Below, piece by piece: positions 42,480-51,734 of a stretch of 64,000 nt of DNA. The notes below the pieces were generated by a model that worked only from the letters and a program-made list of their open reading frames with translations, ran no database searches and was not told the origin of the DNA. Location of the stretch: the NCBI RefSeq assembly GCF_023652955.1, contig NZ_JAKLOY010000001.1:1302001-1366000 (forward strand), read 5' to 3'. The number at the start of each line of letters is the position of its first letter. Positions within the stretch are counted from its first letter, which is position 1. The DNA comes from Geomonas sp. Red32. GTDB taxonomy: Bacteria; Desulfobacterota; Desulfuromonadia; Geobacterales; Geobacteraceae. A program made the position numbers and the translations under genes.

Positions 42480-42493
42480 TTGTTCATGAACAA
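42480..42493. promoter_or_regulatory. Palindrome upstream of the chemosensory operon
   Basis: TTGTTCATGAACAA is a perfect 14-bp palindrome 26 bases upstream of the HD-GYP regulator ATG. It could be an operator; no matching regulator is known. Confidence 0.35.
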
Positions 42494-42577
42494 CTACACT
42501 AGCAGGATGCGTGCCCGAGGCGGCGGGGAGGGAAAAAGTAGTGAATCCGGCGGGTTGGGTGGCATGTAGCGGGACGG

Positions 42578-42694
42578 AAGGGATGCGACATAAGTTGCCG
42601 GGTACCGGGGTGGTCCCGAAAATCCCTAAGGGATTCCCTTACTTCCGCCTCGGCGCAACCTTGGTTGCGCTCTGCAACTTTTGTCGCATCCCTT
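42578..42694. repeat. 117-bp element with 21-bp inverted terminal repeats
   Basis: The left arm AAGGGATGCGACATAAGTTGC and the right arm GCAACTTTTGTCGCATCCCTT are complementary with one mismatch, across a 75-base spacer. The spacer contains the near-perfect dyads AATCCCTAAGGGATT and GCGCAACCTTGGTTGCGC. It could be a MITE-like element, a cruciform, or a structured RNA. It fills the gap between the HD-GYP regulator and the sigma-54 regulator. Confidence 0.65.
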
Positions 42695-42752
42695 GTGCGG
42701 GAATGAGCTGACCGACTTTCCGGGAGGAATGCAGTGGAATGTGGGGGATTGG

Positions 42753-44135
42753 CTAGCGCCGGTTGAGCCGCTTGTTGAGCGCCTGGCGGCTGATGCCGAG
42801 GAGGGCGGCCGCCGCTCCCTGGTTGCCGCCGGTCCTCTGCAGCGCCTGCTCCACCAGCCGTTCCTCCATCTCCTTGAGGGTGGCAAAGCCGTCCGCCGCA
42901 GGGCAGTCGCGGTTGAGGGAGGTGAGGCCGTGGCCGATGGCGTCGCGGAAGGTGCCCATGGAGAGCACGCCCCCCCGGTGGCGGGCCACCGCGTCGTAGA
43001 CCATGGCGCGCAGCTCCCGGATGTTGCCGGGAAAGCTGTAGCCGGAGAGGTAGCCGATCAGTTCGGGGGGGAAGGAGGGCCTCCTCTTTCCCATCGAGTG
43101 GGCAGCCTCGGTGAGGAAGACCTCGAGCAGGGGGGCGATGTCCTCGCTGCGCTCCCTGAGGGGAGGGATGCGGACCTGGTGCGAGCAGAGCCGGAAGAAG
43201 AGGTCCTTCCTGAAAGATCCGTTGGCCACCAGGGTGGTGAGGTCGCAGTTGGTGGCCGCCACGATGCGCGCGGTGGAGAAGCGGGGGCGGTCGGAGCCGA
43301 TCGGGTAGTATTCCCCCTCCTGGAGAAGCCTCAAGAGCTTGACCTGGGAGGCGGGGGCGAGGTCGCCGATCTCGTCGAGGAAGAGGGTGCCGCCCGCCGC
43401 CCGGGCCACCATGCCGTCCCGGTTGCTGTCGGCCCCGGTGAAGGAGCCCTTGCCGTGGCCGAAGAGGGTGTCGGCGAAGACCTGGTCGTCGAGCCCGGCG
43501 CTGTTCAGGGCGACGAACTCCCCCGTCCGGCCGGAAAGCCCGTGCAGCGCCCGCGCCACCAGTTCCTTGCCTACCCCGGTCTCCCCCAGCACGAGGACCG
43601 GCTGGTCGGAGGGGGCCACCCCCTGGAGGTAGGCGAAGACGAACTGCATCTTGTCGCTTCTCGTGTGGAACTGGGAGAGCGCGCCGGCCCGGTGCGGCTC
43701 CCCCGGGGCGAGGCTCTCCCTGAGCGAGGCGATCTCGCGGCGCAGGGAGCTGATCTCGAGGGCCTTGCGGATGGCCGACACGAAACGGTCGGGGGTGACC
43801 GGCTTCACCAGGTAGTCGAAGGCCCCCTCCTTCATGCAGTCCACCGCGGTGTCCAGCTGGTTGGCCGCCGTCATGATGATGACCGGGACCTCGGGATAGC
43901 TGGAGGTGATCTCCCCCAGAAGCTCCTTCCCGGAGAGATACGGCATCTGCAGGTCGAGCACCACCGCCCCCGCCTCGTGACGGGCCAAGAGGGGGAGGAG
44001 CTCCCGGCTGTCCTGGAGGTCCTTCACGTCGGAGAAACCGGCCCGCCGCAGCATGATCCCGAAACTGAAAAGGATCTCCGGCTCGTCGTCGACCAGCACG
44101 ATGGTGGAGTGCGAAACGCCGGTTTGCTCTTCCAT
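42753..44135 (-). CDS. Sigma-54-dependent response regulator
   Basis: The 460-residue NtrC-type protein has a receiver (VLVDDEPE, AVVLDLQMP, VKPV), an AAA+ domain with Walker A GETGVGKE, GSFTGA loop and FLDEIGDL, and a Fis-type HTH (GNQGAAAALLGISRQALNKRL). It is divergent from a large sensor kinase gene with a 183-base gap, which is probably its partner. Targets are unknown. Confidence 0.92.
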   Translation of the reverse strand: MEEQTGVSHSTIVLVDDEPEILFSFGIMLRRAGFSDVKDLQDSRELLPLLARHEAGAVVLDLQMPYLSGKELLGEITSSYPEVPVIIMTAANQLDTAVDCMKEGAFDYLVKPVTPDRFVSAIRKALEISSLRREIASLRESLAPGEPHRAGALSQFHTRSDKMQFVFAYLQGVAPSDQPVLVLGETGVGKELVARALHGLSGRTGEFVALNSAGLDDQVFADTLFGHGKGSFTGADSNRDGMVARAAGGTLFLDEIGDLAPASQVKLLRLLQEGEYYPIGSDRPRFSTARIVAATNCDLTTLVANGSFRKDLFFRLCSHQVRIPPLRERSEDIAPLLEVFLTEAAHSMGKRRPSFPPELIGYLSGYSFPGNIRELRAMVYDAVARHRGGVLSMGTFRDAIGHGLTSLNRDCPAADGFATLKEMEERLVEQALQRTGGNQGAAAALLGISRQALNKRLNRR

Positions 44136-44318
44136 AAGATCTCCTTTCCGGCGGTTTTATAGCAGAATCGGGTGTCCCAGGCAAGAGACCTCCCCGTTCC
44201 CCCTTTCATTTTTCTTTCGCAGGAACGACGGTTTATTTTGATTGACGCCTGCTAAGGTGCTATAAAGGCTGGCGCAATCGCTATTTCCGATATCACCAAA
44301 AGGGGCTTTCTCCGCTTC

Positions 44319-47300
44319 ATGCGTCTCGTCCTCGTCTTCATCGTCGCCCTTCTGATCGTTCGCCCGGCTCCCGCCAGGAGCGAGGGGACCCCTCCGGGGC
44401 TGTCGGAGGAGCTCGTCCTCACCTCCGAGGAGAGCCAGTGGCTCCGCGCCCACCCGGTGATCCGGGTCAGTACCGGGAACGTCTACGAGGATTACTTCGC
44501 CGCCGAGCTGCGGCAGGGGATGGCGAGCGACTACCTCAGGGCCGCCTTCCGGAGGCTGGGGCTCAAGTTCGACCCGGTCCCGGGGCTGAACGTGCAGCGC
44601 TCGGTGGAGCTTCTGGGCAAAAGCGGCGGGGTCGACGTTGCCCTCAACATCCCGCTGGAGCTCGAGCGGGTGGGGCAGGTGGAATTCACCATGCCGTTCA
44701 TGCGCTCGCCCCAGGTGATCTTCACCCGCAAAGACGGCCACTTCGTCGCCGGGATCGCCGATCTGGCCGGGCGGACCGTGGCGGTCACCCGCCGCCAGGG
44801 GCTGACGAGCCTCCTCGTGAGGGACATCCCGAGGGTGCGGATCCTGGTACGGGCCAACTCGGCGGAGGCGCTGCAGGCGGTCTCCTCGGGACGGGCCGAC
44901 GCCTACGTCGGGAGCCTCGCCCCCGGCACCTTCAGCATCGAGCGGATCGGCGCCCTCAACTTAAAGGTGGCCGCCCCCGCCCCCTACCCCGACGACCAGC
45001 TGGCCATCGGCGTCAGAAAGGACTGGCCCGAGCTGGCCCGCCTGATCAACAAGGCGCTCGCCTCGCTCCCCCCCGAAGAGCACGACGCCATCCGGCACCG
45101 CTGGCTCACCCTCCGCTACGAGCACGGCATCCGGACGAGCGACGTGGTCAAGTGGATCTCCTTCCTGGCCATCCTGGCCCTGGCGGCGATCCTCGGGATG
45201 CGCCAGGTGATCCGGATGCGGACCGCCGACCTGATGAGGGAAGTGGAGCTCAGGGCCCAGCGCGAGAGAGAGCTCGAGCGGGAGAAGGGATTCGTGGAGC
45301 AGGTGATCGAGTCGCTCCCGGTCATCTTCTACCTGCACGAGGGGGGGAGGTTCGTGCGCTGGAATTCCGCCCTCGAGCGGGCAAGCGGCTTCACCCCCGA
45401 AGAGCTCTCCTCCCCCGCCGTCCCCCTCCCCTTCCACGAACACGACCGCGCCCTCTCCCGGGAGAAGATGGCCGAGGTGCTGGAGACGGGAGAGGCCCAG
45501 TGGGAGGCGAGGTTCACCACCTGCGAGGGGGTGCGCCACTACCTGGTGACCGGGAAAAGGGTGGAGCTCGACGGCGCCACCTACGTGATCGGGACCGCCG
45601 GCGACATCTCCGCGAAGAAGCTGGGGGAGCTGGCGCTCAAGGAGTCGGAGCGGCGCTTCACCGAGATGCTGGAGAACCTGCGGCTCATCGCCATCATGTT
45701 CGACAACAACGAGCGGGTGACCTTCTGCAACGACTACCTCCTCGAGCTGACCGGCTGGGAGCGTTCCGAGGTGCTCGGCAAGAACTGGTTCGACATGTTC
45801 TATCCCGACGCCGAGGAGTCGCGGCGAAGCTTCCACCAGGCGATCGGCAACGGCATCTACTTCCTGCACCGGGAGCGGACCATCCTCACCCACCAGGGGG
45901 GGCGCCGCATCATCTCCTGGAACTCCACCGTCCTGCGGACCCCGGAGGGTGAGGAGATCGGGGTGGCCTGCATCGGCGAGGACGTGACCGACCGCCGGCA
46001 GTACGAGATCGCCCTGCAGATCATCAACGCCGGGGTCTCCTCCACCACCGGGACCCGGTTCTTCCAAGCCCTGGTAAGCCACCTGGCCCGGGCGCTCGAG
46101 GTGCAGTACGCCATCGTCGCGGAGCTGGGGGAGGAGGAGCGCTGGGTCTCCACGGTGGCGGTCTGCGCCCACGGCGAGCTCCTTCCCAACTTCAGCTACA
46201 CCCTCGACGGCACCCCGTGCGAGCAGGTGGAGAGAAACGGGATGGTGCTTATGGACGGAGGGGTGCAGGAGCTCTACCCGGGAGTCTCTTTCCTTTCGGA
46301 AAACGGCATCGAGAGCTTCGCCGGGGTGAACCTCACCAGCGCCTCGGGGGAGTTCCTCGGTACCCTGACCGTGCTGGCCACCGGGCACTTCTCCAATCCC
46401 GAGCTGGTGGAAGCCATGCTGGGGGTCTTTGCCGGGCGGGCGGCGGCCGAGATGGAGCGGACCCGGGCCGAGCAGGCCCTCAAGCAGAGCGAGGAGAAAT
46501 ACCGCCTCCTCTTCGACCGGATGCTGAACGGCTACGCGGTGGCCGAGGCGATGACCGGCGAGGACGGCTCCCCCTTCGACTTCCGGCTGCTGGAGGCCAA
46601 CGAGTCCTTCGCCACCCTGATGGGATTTCCCCGCGAGGAGATGATCGGGCGGACCCTCACCGAGCTCATCCCCCACGCCGAGCAGAGCTGGATCACGCGG
46701 CTGGGCGAGGTGGCGCTCACCGAGAAGGCCGACCAGTTCGAGGCCTACTCGCGTTTCCTGAGGAAGTGGCTGAAGGTCGCCGTCTACTCCCCGAGGAAGG
46801 GTCAGTTCGCCGCCACCTTTTCCGATATCAGCAAGCGCAAGGTGGCCGAGCAGGCGGTCCTGCAGAGCGAGGAGCACGTCCGCCAGATCTTCGCCCAGAG
46901 CGACGACGGGCTTATCCTCTTCGAGATGGACACCTTCCGGATCGTGGAGGCCAACCCGGCGGCGCTCAAGCTGTACGGCGCCACCATGGAGCAGTTCAAG
47001 CTGGCCAAGCCGTGGGAATTCATCAGCCCCTCCGATTTCCGGCGGGTGATCAGGGGGCTTGCGCGGGAGGAGCAATCGAGCGGGTTCCAGCTCGACCGCG
47101 CGACCTGCTACCGCTCGGGAGGGGGGAGCTTCACGGTCGCCATCCGCGGCAAGATTCTCGTCTTGCGAAACGAGTACGTGATCCTCTGCAGCATCCGCGA
47201 CATCACCGCCAAGGCCCGGCTGGAGGACGAGATGAAGGCGACCCAGGCCCGGCTGATCCAGGCCAACAAGATGACCTCGCTGGGGATGCTGGTCTCGGGG

Positions 47301-48056
47301 ATCGCCCACGAGATCAACAATCCCAACAATTTCATCTCGGTCAACTCGCTGATGCTGACCGACGTCTGGCAGGAGACGGCCCCCATCCTGGCCGAGCACC
47401 GGGAGCGTGGCGGGGAGTTCTACCTGGGAGGGCTTCCCTATTCGGAGATGGAGAAGGTGGTGCCGCGGCTTTTATCGGGGATCACCGAGGGATCGAATCG
47501 GATCGCCACCATCGTGAGCAACATGCGGAACTTCGTGAAGAAGGAGGATGGGGGGGCCGAGGGGGTGATCGACATCAACCGGACCATCGACGGGGCCGCC
47601 TCGCTCTTGTGGCATCACATCCACCGGCACACCGACCAGTTCTCGATGTCCCTTTGCGAGGGGCTTCCGGCGGGAAGGGGGAGCGCGCAGCAGATCGAGC
47701 AGGTGATCATCAACCTGATCATGAATGCGTTGCAGGCGCTGCCGGGGAAGGAGTGTGCGGTGCGGGTGGAGAGCGGGTTCGAGGAAAGAAGCGGCATGGT
47801 CACCATTGCGGTGATCGACGAAGGGTACGGGATGAACAAGAAGGTGCAGAAGCGTCTGACCGAGCCGTTTTTTTCGACCAAGATCGACAAGGGGGGGACC
47901 GGGCTTGGGCTCTACATCTCCTCCTCCATCATCCAGGAGCACCGGGGCGCCCTCATCTTCCACTCCGCGCCCGGCAAAGGTACCACTGCCCTGATCAAGC
48001 TCCCGGTGGCCGCCGGGCCCCCTGAGCCGTCCCTGCCCTCCCCTGAGGTCCCTTAA
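44319..48056 (+). CDS. Large sensor kinase: periplasmic solute-binding domain, PAS/GAF array, histidine kinase
   Basis: The 1245-residue protein opens with a signal-like segment, then a family-3 solute-binding domain (~40-265; ESQWLRAHPVIRV, GRADAYVGS). One TM helix (~277-297) follows, then PAS (~320-430), PAS (~440-560), GAF (~570-715), PAS (~722-850) and PAS (~855-970). HisKA has H997 in GIAHEINNPNNF, and the ATPase has NLIMNAL, DEGYGM and GTGLGLYI. The NNPNN H-box variant is typical of NtrB-like kinases. The final residues (PSLPSPEVP) come from a minisatellite, so the native C-terminus was slightly altered. It is divergent from the sigma-54 regulator. Confidence 0.9.
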   Translation: MRLVLVFIVALLIVRPAPARSEGTPPGLSEELVLTSEESQWLRAHPVIRVSTGNVYEDYFAAELRQGMASDYLRAAFRRLGLKFDPVPGLNVQRSVELLGKSGGVDVALNIPLELERVGQVEFTMPFMRSPQVIFTRKDGHFVAGIADLAGRTVAVTRRQGLTSLLVRDIPRVRILVRANSAEALQAVSSGRADAYVGSLAPGTFSIERIGALNLKVAAPAPYPDDQLAIGVRKDWPELARLINKALASLPPEEHDAIRHRWLTLRYEHGIRTSDVVKWISFLAILALAAILGMRQVIRMRTADLMREVELRAQRERELEREKGFVEQVIESLPVIFYLHEGGRFVRWNSALERASGFTPEELSSPAVPLPFHEHDRALSREKMAEVLETGEAQWEARFTTCEGVRHYLVTGKRVELDGATYVIGTAGDISAKKLGELALKESERRFTEMLENLRLIAIMFDNNERVTFCNDYLLELTGWERSEVLGKNWFDMFYPDAEESRRSFHQAIGNGIYFLHRERTILTHQGGRRIISWNSTVLRTPEGEEIGVACIGEDVTDRRQYEIALQIINAGVSSTTGTRFFQALVSHLARALEVQYAIVAELGEEERWVSTVAVCAHGELLPNFSYTLDGTPCEQVERNGMVLMDGGVQELYPGVSFLSENGIESFAGVNLTSASGEFLGTLTVLATGHFSNPELVEAMLGVFAGRAAAEMERTRAEQALKQSEEKYRLLFDRMLNGYAVAEAMTGEDGSPFDFRLLEANESFATLMGFPREEMIGRTLTELIPHAEQSWITRLGEVALTEKADQFEAYSRFLRKWLKVAVYSPRKGQFAATFSDISKRKVAEQAVLQSEEHVRQIFAQSDDGLILFEMDTFRIVEANPAALKLYGATMEQFKLAKPWEFISPSDFRRVIRGLAREEQSSGFQLDRATCYRSGGGSFTVAIRGKILVLRNEYVILCSIRDITAKARLEDEMKATQARLIQANKMTSLGMLVSGIAHEINNPNNFISVNSLMLTDVWQETAPILAEHRERGGEFYLGGLPYSEMEKVVPRLLSGITEGSNRIATIVSNMRNFVKKEDGGAEGVIDINRTIDGAASLLWHHIHRHTDQFSMSLCEGLPAGRGSAQQIEQVIINLIMNALQALPGKECAVRVESGFEERSGMVTIAVIDEGYGMNKKVQKRLTEPFFSTKIDKGGTGLGLYISSSIIQEHRGALIFHSAPGKGTTALIKLPVAAGPPEPSLPSPEVP

Positions 48057-48130
48057 GCTCCCTTAAGTCCCTTGGGTCCCTCCTTAGGTCCCTTCGGTCC
48101 CTTTCTTAAGTCCCTTCGGTCCCTTTCTTT
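48040..48130. repeat. GTCCCTT minisatellite (left array)
   Basis: Repeated GTCCCTT words include an exact-type 22-base tandem, TTARGTCCCTTCGGTCCCTT plus TC, at 48084-48105 and 48106-48127. The array encodes the end of the large kinase on one strand and the end of the DUF2127 gene on the other. Its stop codon TAA lies inside the second unit. Confidence 0.75.
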
Positions 48131-48594
48131 CTCCCCTTGACCAGCACGTCCCCGAGGTAGCCGACCACGCAGAGGTTGATCACCAGCACGGTGATCCGGG
48201 GCCAGGTGAGCTCGCGGGAGACCTCGAAGATCTCCATCGGGATGTAGACCGCGCCGGAAAGAAGTCCGAACCACTCCGCCCACGACTGCTGTTTCCAGAG
48301 TCCGTAGGCCTCCACGAAGCGGACGGTGGAGTAGATGAGTGCCGACAGGGCGAGCATCCAGAGCTGCAGGTCGGTCACCCGGTTGGCGGCGTCGATGAAG
48401 ATGCTCGGGTAGTGTTTGGCGGGGTTGAGGTGCAGGGCCATGACGAGCTTCATGGCTGCGTCGTGGAGGTCCTTGTGGACGAAGGCGAGCAGCCCGAAGC
48501 CCGCCAGAAGGACCGTGGCCCCCTTGGCGGCCTCGAAGAAGGCGACGATGTGAAGACCGGTTTTTTCACCCGATCCGGGTAGATGTTTGGCCAC
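48106..48594 (-). CDS. DUF2127 family membrane protein
   Basis: The 162-residue protein has about four hydrophobic segments and the family start GLHIVAFFEAAKGATVLLAG. The family function is unknown. The last residues (KGRKKGTEGT) and the stop are encoded by the minisatellite. It is 36 bases downstream of the DUF486 gene on the same strand. Confidence 0.8.
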   Translation of the reverse strand: MAKHLPGSGEKTGLHIVAFFEAAKGATVLLAGFGLLAFVHKDLHDAAMKLVMALHLNPAKHYPSIFIDAANRVTDLQLWMLALSALIYSTVRFVEAYGLWKQQSWAEWFGLLSGAVYIPMEIFEVSRELTWPRITVLVINLCVVGYLGDVLVKGRKKGTEGT

Positions 48595-48630
48595 GCGAGG
48601 TCTCCCTGGCGGTTGGAATGAGGGCGAGCC

Positions 48631-48960
48631 CTAGCTGCGGAAGATGAAGAAGACCGCTCCGGCCAGGCAGAAGCCCGCCCAGAGGTAGTCGAGCTTCAGC
48701 GGCTGGCCCATGTAGAAGACGGCGAAGGGGACGAAGACCGAGAGGGTGATGACCTCCTGCACGATCTTGAGCTGTCCCAGCGAAAACGTCCCGTAGCCTG
48801 CCCGGTTGGCCGGGACCTGGAGCACGTACTCGAAGAAGGCGAGTCCCCAGCTGGCCAGTATGGCGATGTAGAGCGGTGCGCTGCGCAGGTTGCGCAAATG
48901 CGCGTACCACGCGAAGGTCATGAATACGTTGGACAACACGAGGAGTGCAACTGTTCTCAT
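48631..48960 (-). CDS. DUF486 (DMT-like) small membrane protein
   Basis: The 109-residue protein has four predicted membrane helices. The conserved blocks LSNVFMTFAWYAHL, AFFEYVLQVPANR and LKIVQEVITLSVFVPFA fit the DUF486 family, which is distantly like drug/metabolite transporters. ATG 48960 follows AAGGG; an in-frame TTG six bases upstream is less likely. The function is unknown. Confidence 0.82.
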   Translation of the reverse strand: MRTVALLVLSNVFMTFAWYAHLRNLRSAPLYIAILASWGLAFFEYVLQVPANRAGYGTFSLGQLKIVQEVITLSVFVPFAVFYMGQPLKLDYLWAGFCLAGAVFFIFRS

Positions 48961-48989
48961 AAACAAACCCTTGCTGAAAAAATTGCGGT

Positions 48990-49072
48990 CCCCAACGTCC
49001 CTGCAGTTCCCCTAACGTCCCTGCGGTCCCTTGGATCCCTAGGGTCCCTTTCCCTTAAGTCCCTGGCAGCAT
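48990..49072. repeat. GTCCCT minisatellite (right array)
   Basis: Words of the type AACGTCCCTGCRGTYCCCT occur twice in tandem, then GGTCCCTTGGATCCCTAGG and AAGTCCCT. It is related to the array at 48040-48130 and lies just upstream of the DUF486 gene, so the two-gene cassette is flanked by related arrays. Confidence 0.65.
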
Positions 49073-49371
49073 ACCATGCCCCTACCTCAGGCGCAAAACC
49101 TTTGCAAGAAAGTCACCAGCTTTCCCGGCAAAAGTTACAGCGGACATATTAGTGTGTATAAATAGTTGAGTGGTATGAGGTTTTTCTTTGTTTACAGGGC
49201 CGGTATGAAGTAAGATACGCGGCTATGTCTTAAACGCGGGCGCGCTCTGTCACAACCTAACCGGCTTTGCCATTACGGGAAAGCACCGTCGCATCGAGCC
49301 CCTGCGAGTCCAGATTCAATGAGCTCCGGCCATTCTATAACGTCCGGAGACTATTTTCGTAAACGGAAGGA
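49073..49371. other. Gene-free region before GAPDH
   Basis: No open frame with a ribosome site is seen. A TATAAC box at 49336-49341 may be the -10 of the GAPDH promoter, with only a weak -35 (GATTCA) 17 bases upstream. No known riboswitch was recognised. Confidence 0.35.
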
Positions 49372-49377
49372 ATGAGT

Positions 49378-50832
49378 ATGAAGATTCAAATGCAGGAACG
49401 TCATCTCAAGGAGTGGCAGGGGCAGGAAGAGATTGCGGAGCGGATGCTTCCCATCATTGGACACCTCTACCGTGACAACAACATCGTCACCACCGTCTTC
49501 GGGCGCACCCTGGGCAACAGTCCGACCATCGACCTCCTCAAGGCCCACCGTTTCGCGCGCCTGATCCTCGATTCAGATCTCACCGTGGCCGACACCTTCC
49601 CGATCCTGGAAGCGATGGGGAGGCTCGACCTGGCCCCGGCCCGTATCGACATCGGCCGCCTGGCCGTCCGCTACCAGGCCCAGCAGGGCGTCAGTGTGGA
49701 CGACTTCGTCCGCCAGGAGCTCGCCTCGGTCAACACCGGCCGCACTCCGCTCCTCGACGAACCGAAGGACATCGTCCTCTACGGTTTCGGCCGCATCGGG
49801 CGCCTGTTGGCCCGCATCCTGGTCGAAAAGGCCGGCTCCGGCGAAAAGCTGAGGCTGCGCGCCGCGGTAGTCAGGAAGGGGGGCGCCGACGACCTCGTCA
49901 AAAGGGCGAGCCTCTTGCGCCGCGACTCCGTGCATGGCCCCTTCCACGGGATCATCACCATCGACGAGGAAGAGAACGCGATCATCGCCAACGGCAACAT
50001 GATCCGCATCATCTACTCCGACGCACCCGAGAACGTGGACTACACCGAGTACGGGATCCACAACGCCCTGTTGATCGACAACACCGGCAAGTGGCGTGAC
50101 CGCGCCGGCCTCGAGCGCCACCTGAAGGCCAAGGGGATCTCCCAGGTGCTCCTGACCGCTCCCGGCAAAGGGGACATCCCCAACGTGGTGGCCGGCATCA
50201 ACAACGAGCTGATCGTCCCCGAGGAGAAGATCTTCTCGGCGGCGAGCTGCACCACCAACGCCATCGTCCCGGTCCTCAAGGTGATCAACGACCGTTTCGG
50301 CGTGGTGAGCGGACACGTGGAGACCTGCCACTCCTACACCAACGACCAGAACCTGATCGACAACTACCACAAGGCCGACCGCCGCGGGCGGAGCGCCCCC
50401 TTGAACATGGTCATCACCGAGACCGGTGCCGCCAAGGCCGTCGCCAAGGTCCTCCCGGAGCTGACCGGCAAGCTGACCGGCAACGCCATCCGGGTCCCGA
50501 CCCCCAACGTGTCGCTGGCGATCCTCAACCTCGAGCTCTCCAAGGCGACCACCGCCGAGGAGCTGAACGCCCACCTGCGCGACGTCTCGCTCGACTCGCC
50601 GCTGCAGAACCAGATCGACTTCACCAACTCCCCGGACGTGGTCTCCAGCGACTTCGTCGGCTCCCGCCATGCAGGCGTGGTCGACTCGCTCGCCACCATC
50701 GTGAAAGAGAACCACGCCGTGGTCTACGTCTGGTACGACAACGAGTTCGGCTACAGCTGCCAGGTTGTCCGCATGGTCCAGAAGATGGCCGGCGTCGAGC
50801 TCCCGTCGCTCCCCATCGAGGCCAAAGCCTAG
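49378..50832 (+). CDS. gap: Glyceraldehyde-3-phosphate dehydrogenase, long form
   Basis: The 484-residue protein has an extra ~130-residue N-terminal region before the NAD-binding motif IVLYGFGRIGRLLAR. The catalytic cysteine is C291 in SAASCTTNAIVPVL and the histidine is in CHSYTNDQ. The C-terminal WYDNEFGYSCQVV is standard. Long-form GAPDHs occur in several proteobacteria and may serve in gluconeogenesis, but this is inferred from relatives. ATG 49378 is chosen because AAGGA is too close to the ATG at 49372. A strong terminator follows. Confidence 0.92.
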   Translation: MKIQMQERHLKEWQGQEEIAERMLPIIGHLYRDNNIVTTVFGRTLGNSPTIDLLKAHRFARLILDSDLTVADTFPILEAMGRLDLAPARIDIGRLAVRYQAQQGVSVDDFVRQELASVNTGRTPLLDEPKDIVLYGFGRIGRLLARILVEKAGSGEKLRLRAAVVRKGGADDLVKRASLLRRDSVHGPFHGIITIDEEENAIIANGNMIRIIYSDAPENVDYTEYGIHNALLIDNTGKWRDRAGLERHLKAKGISQVLLTAPGKGDIPNVVAGINNELIVPEEKIFSAASCTTNAIVPVLKVINDRFGVVSGHVETCHSYTNDQNLIDNYHKADRRGRSAPLNMVITETGAAKAVAKVLPELTGKLTGNAIRVPTPNVSLAILNLELSKATTAEELNAHLRDVSLDSPLQNQIDFTNSPDVVSSDFVGSRHAGVVDSLATIVKENHAVVYVWYDNEFGYSCQVVRMVQKMAGVELPSLPIEAKA

Positions 50833-50856
50833 CCGCTTTGGCCATAGAGCAGCACT

Positions 50857-50898
50857 AAAAAGGGCGCCCTCCGCGACAGGCAGGGCGCCCTTTTTTTT
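50857..50898 (+). terminator. Terminator after GAPDH
   Basis: AGGGCGCCCT at 50861-50870 pairs with the same palindromic word at 50882-50891, extended by A-T pairs and followed by eight T residues. Confidence 0.88.
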
Positions 50899-50972
50899 AG
50901 CCGGTTAGTCGTCATCTTCCGCCAGGCTCTTGGCGGCTTACCCCCCCCTTTGAAAAAGGTGGCCGCTTCCGC

Positions 50973-51623
50973 TCAGATCCTTTCCACGTCGATCATCTCT
51001 TCCCCCATCACGTACTCTATCTTCGCATCCCGGGAGGCCTCGGCGAGCCGGGAGACAATCCGCCGGATCTTGTCGATCTCCAGCTTCATCTCGGAGAGGT
51101 GGGACCTCGTTTTCCCGTGTCCCTCGCCGATCTCTTTGGAAGCGAGATGAAGATGCCACAGGATGGCGGTCAAGGGGTTGTTGAACTCGTGGCTGATGGC
51201 CACCGCGATTTCCCGCAAAAGTTTCAGCCGCTCCAGCTCGACCGCCATCTGCTGCTGCCTTCTTGAAGCCAGGTGGAGAGATACGCGCGCCACCAGTTCC
51301 TCGGGGTAGAAAGGCTTGACGAGATAGTCGTCCGCCCCCGCCTCGAACCCCTGCACCTTCTCCTGGCCGCTATCGCAACTGGTGAGAAAGATCACCGGGA
51401 TCTCCCGGGTCCTCGCGTCCCCCTTCAACTGACGGCAGATGTCGAAGCCGTTCATCCCCGGCAGGTTAATGTCCAGAAGAATCAGGTCGGGAGCGGTTTT
51501 CACCGCGGTCGGCATCGCCGAGGCGCCATCCTCCTCGACCATCACCTCGTACTTCCCGGCGAGGATGTCCCGTAGCTGGGCCTGCGACACCTTGCTGTCT
51601 TCTACTGCGAGTACCTTTTCCAT
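50973..51623 (-). CDS. Receiver plus HisKA protein without ATPase domain
   Basis: The 216-residue protein has a receiver (residues 1-120; D51 in LILLDINLPGMNG, KPF) joined by a helix to a HisKA (DHp) dimerisation domain with H145 in VAISHEFNNPLTAI. It ends ~70 residues later without any N, G1 or G2 box. The DNA downstream to the GAPDH terminator has no ATPase remnant in any frame. It may act as a phosphotransfer protein or as a dimer partner for another kinase. A family A repeat fragment (50939-50962) lies just after the stop and may mark an old truncation. Confidence 0.82.
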   Translation of the reverse strand: MEKVLAVEDSKVSQAQLRDILAGKYEVMVEEDGASAMPTAVKTAPDLILLDINLPGMNGFDICRQLKGDARTREIPVIFLTSCDSGQEKVQGFEAGADDYLVKPFYPEELVARVSLHLASRRQQQMAVELERLKLLREIAVAISHEFNNPLTAILWHLHLASKEIGEGHGKTRSHLSEMKLEIDKIRRIVSRLAEASRDAKIEYVMGEEMIDVERI

Positions 51624-51734
51624 ACGTGGCTCCGAATAATTACCGGCACCTTCATCGCGGCCGGGCCGGCTTGCTCACACCCGCGGGAATCCGGGACACG
51701 GTCACTGCACAAAAGCGGCGGCTTCGTCGAGTAG

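Noticed and set aside
44961..47399. An 812-residue minus-strand open frame
   Set aside because: It is antisense to the multi-PAS kinase, His/Gly/Leu-rich, with no recognisable domain.
49200..49371. A GEMM-like stretch on the minus strand (GGCAAAGCCGG)
   Set aside because: Only a short fragment matches; paired helices and the second conserved block are missing.
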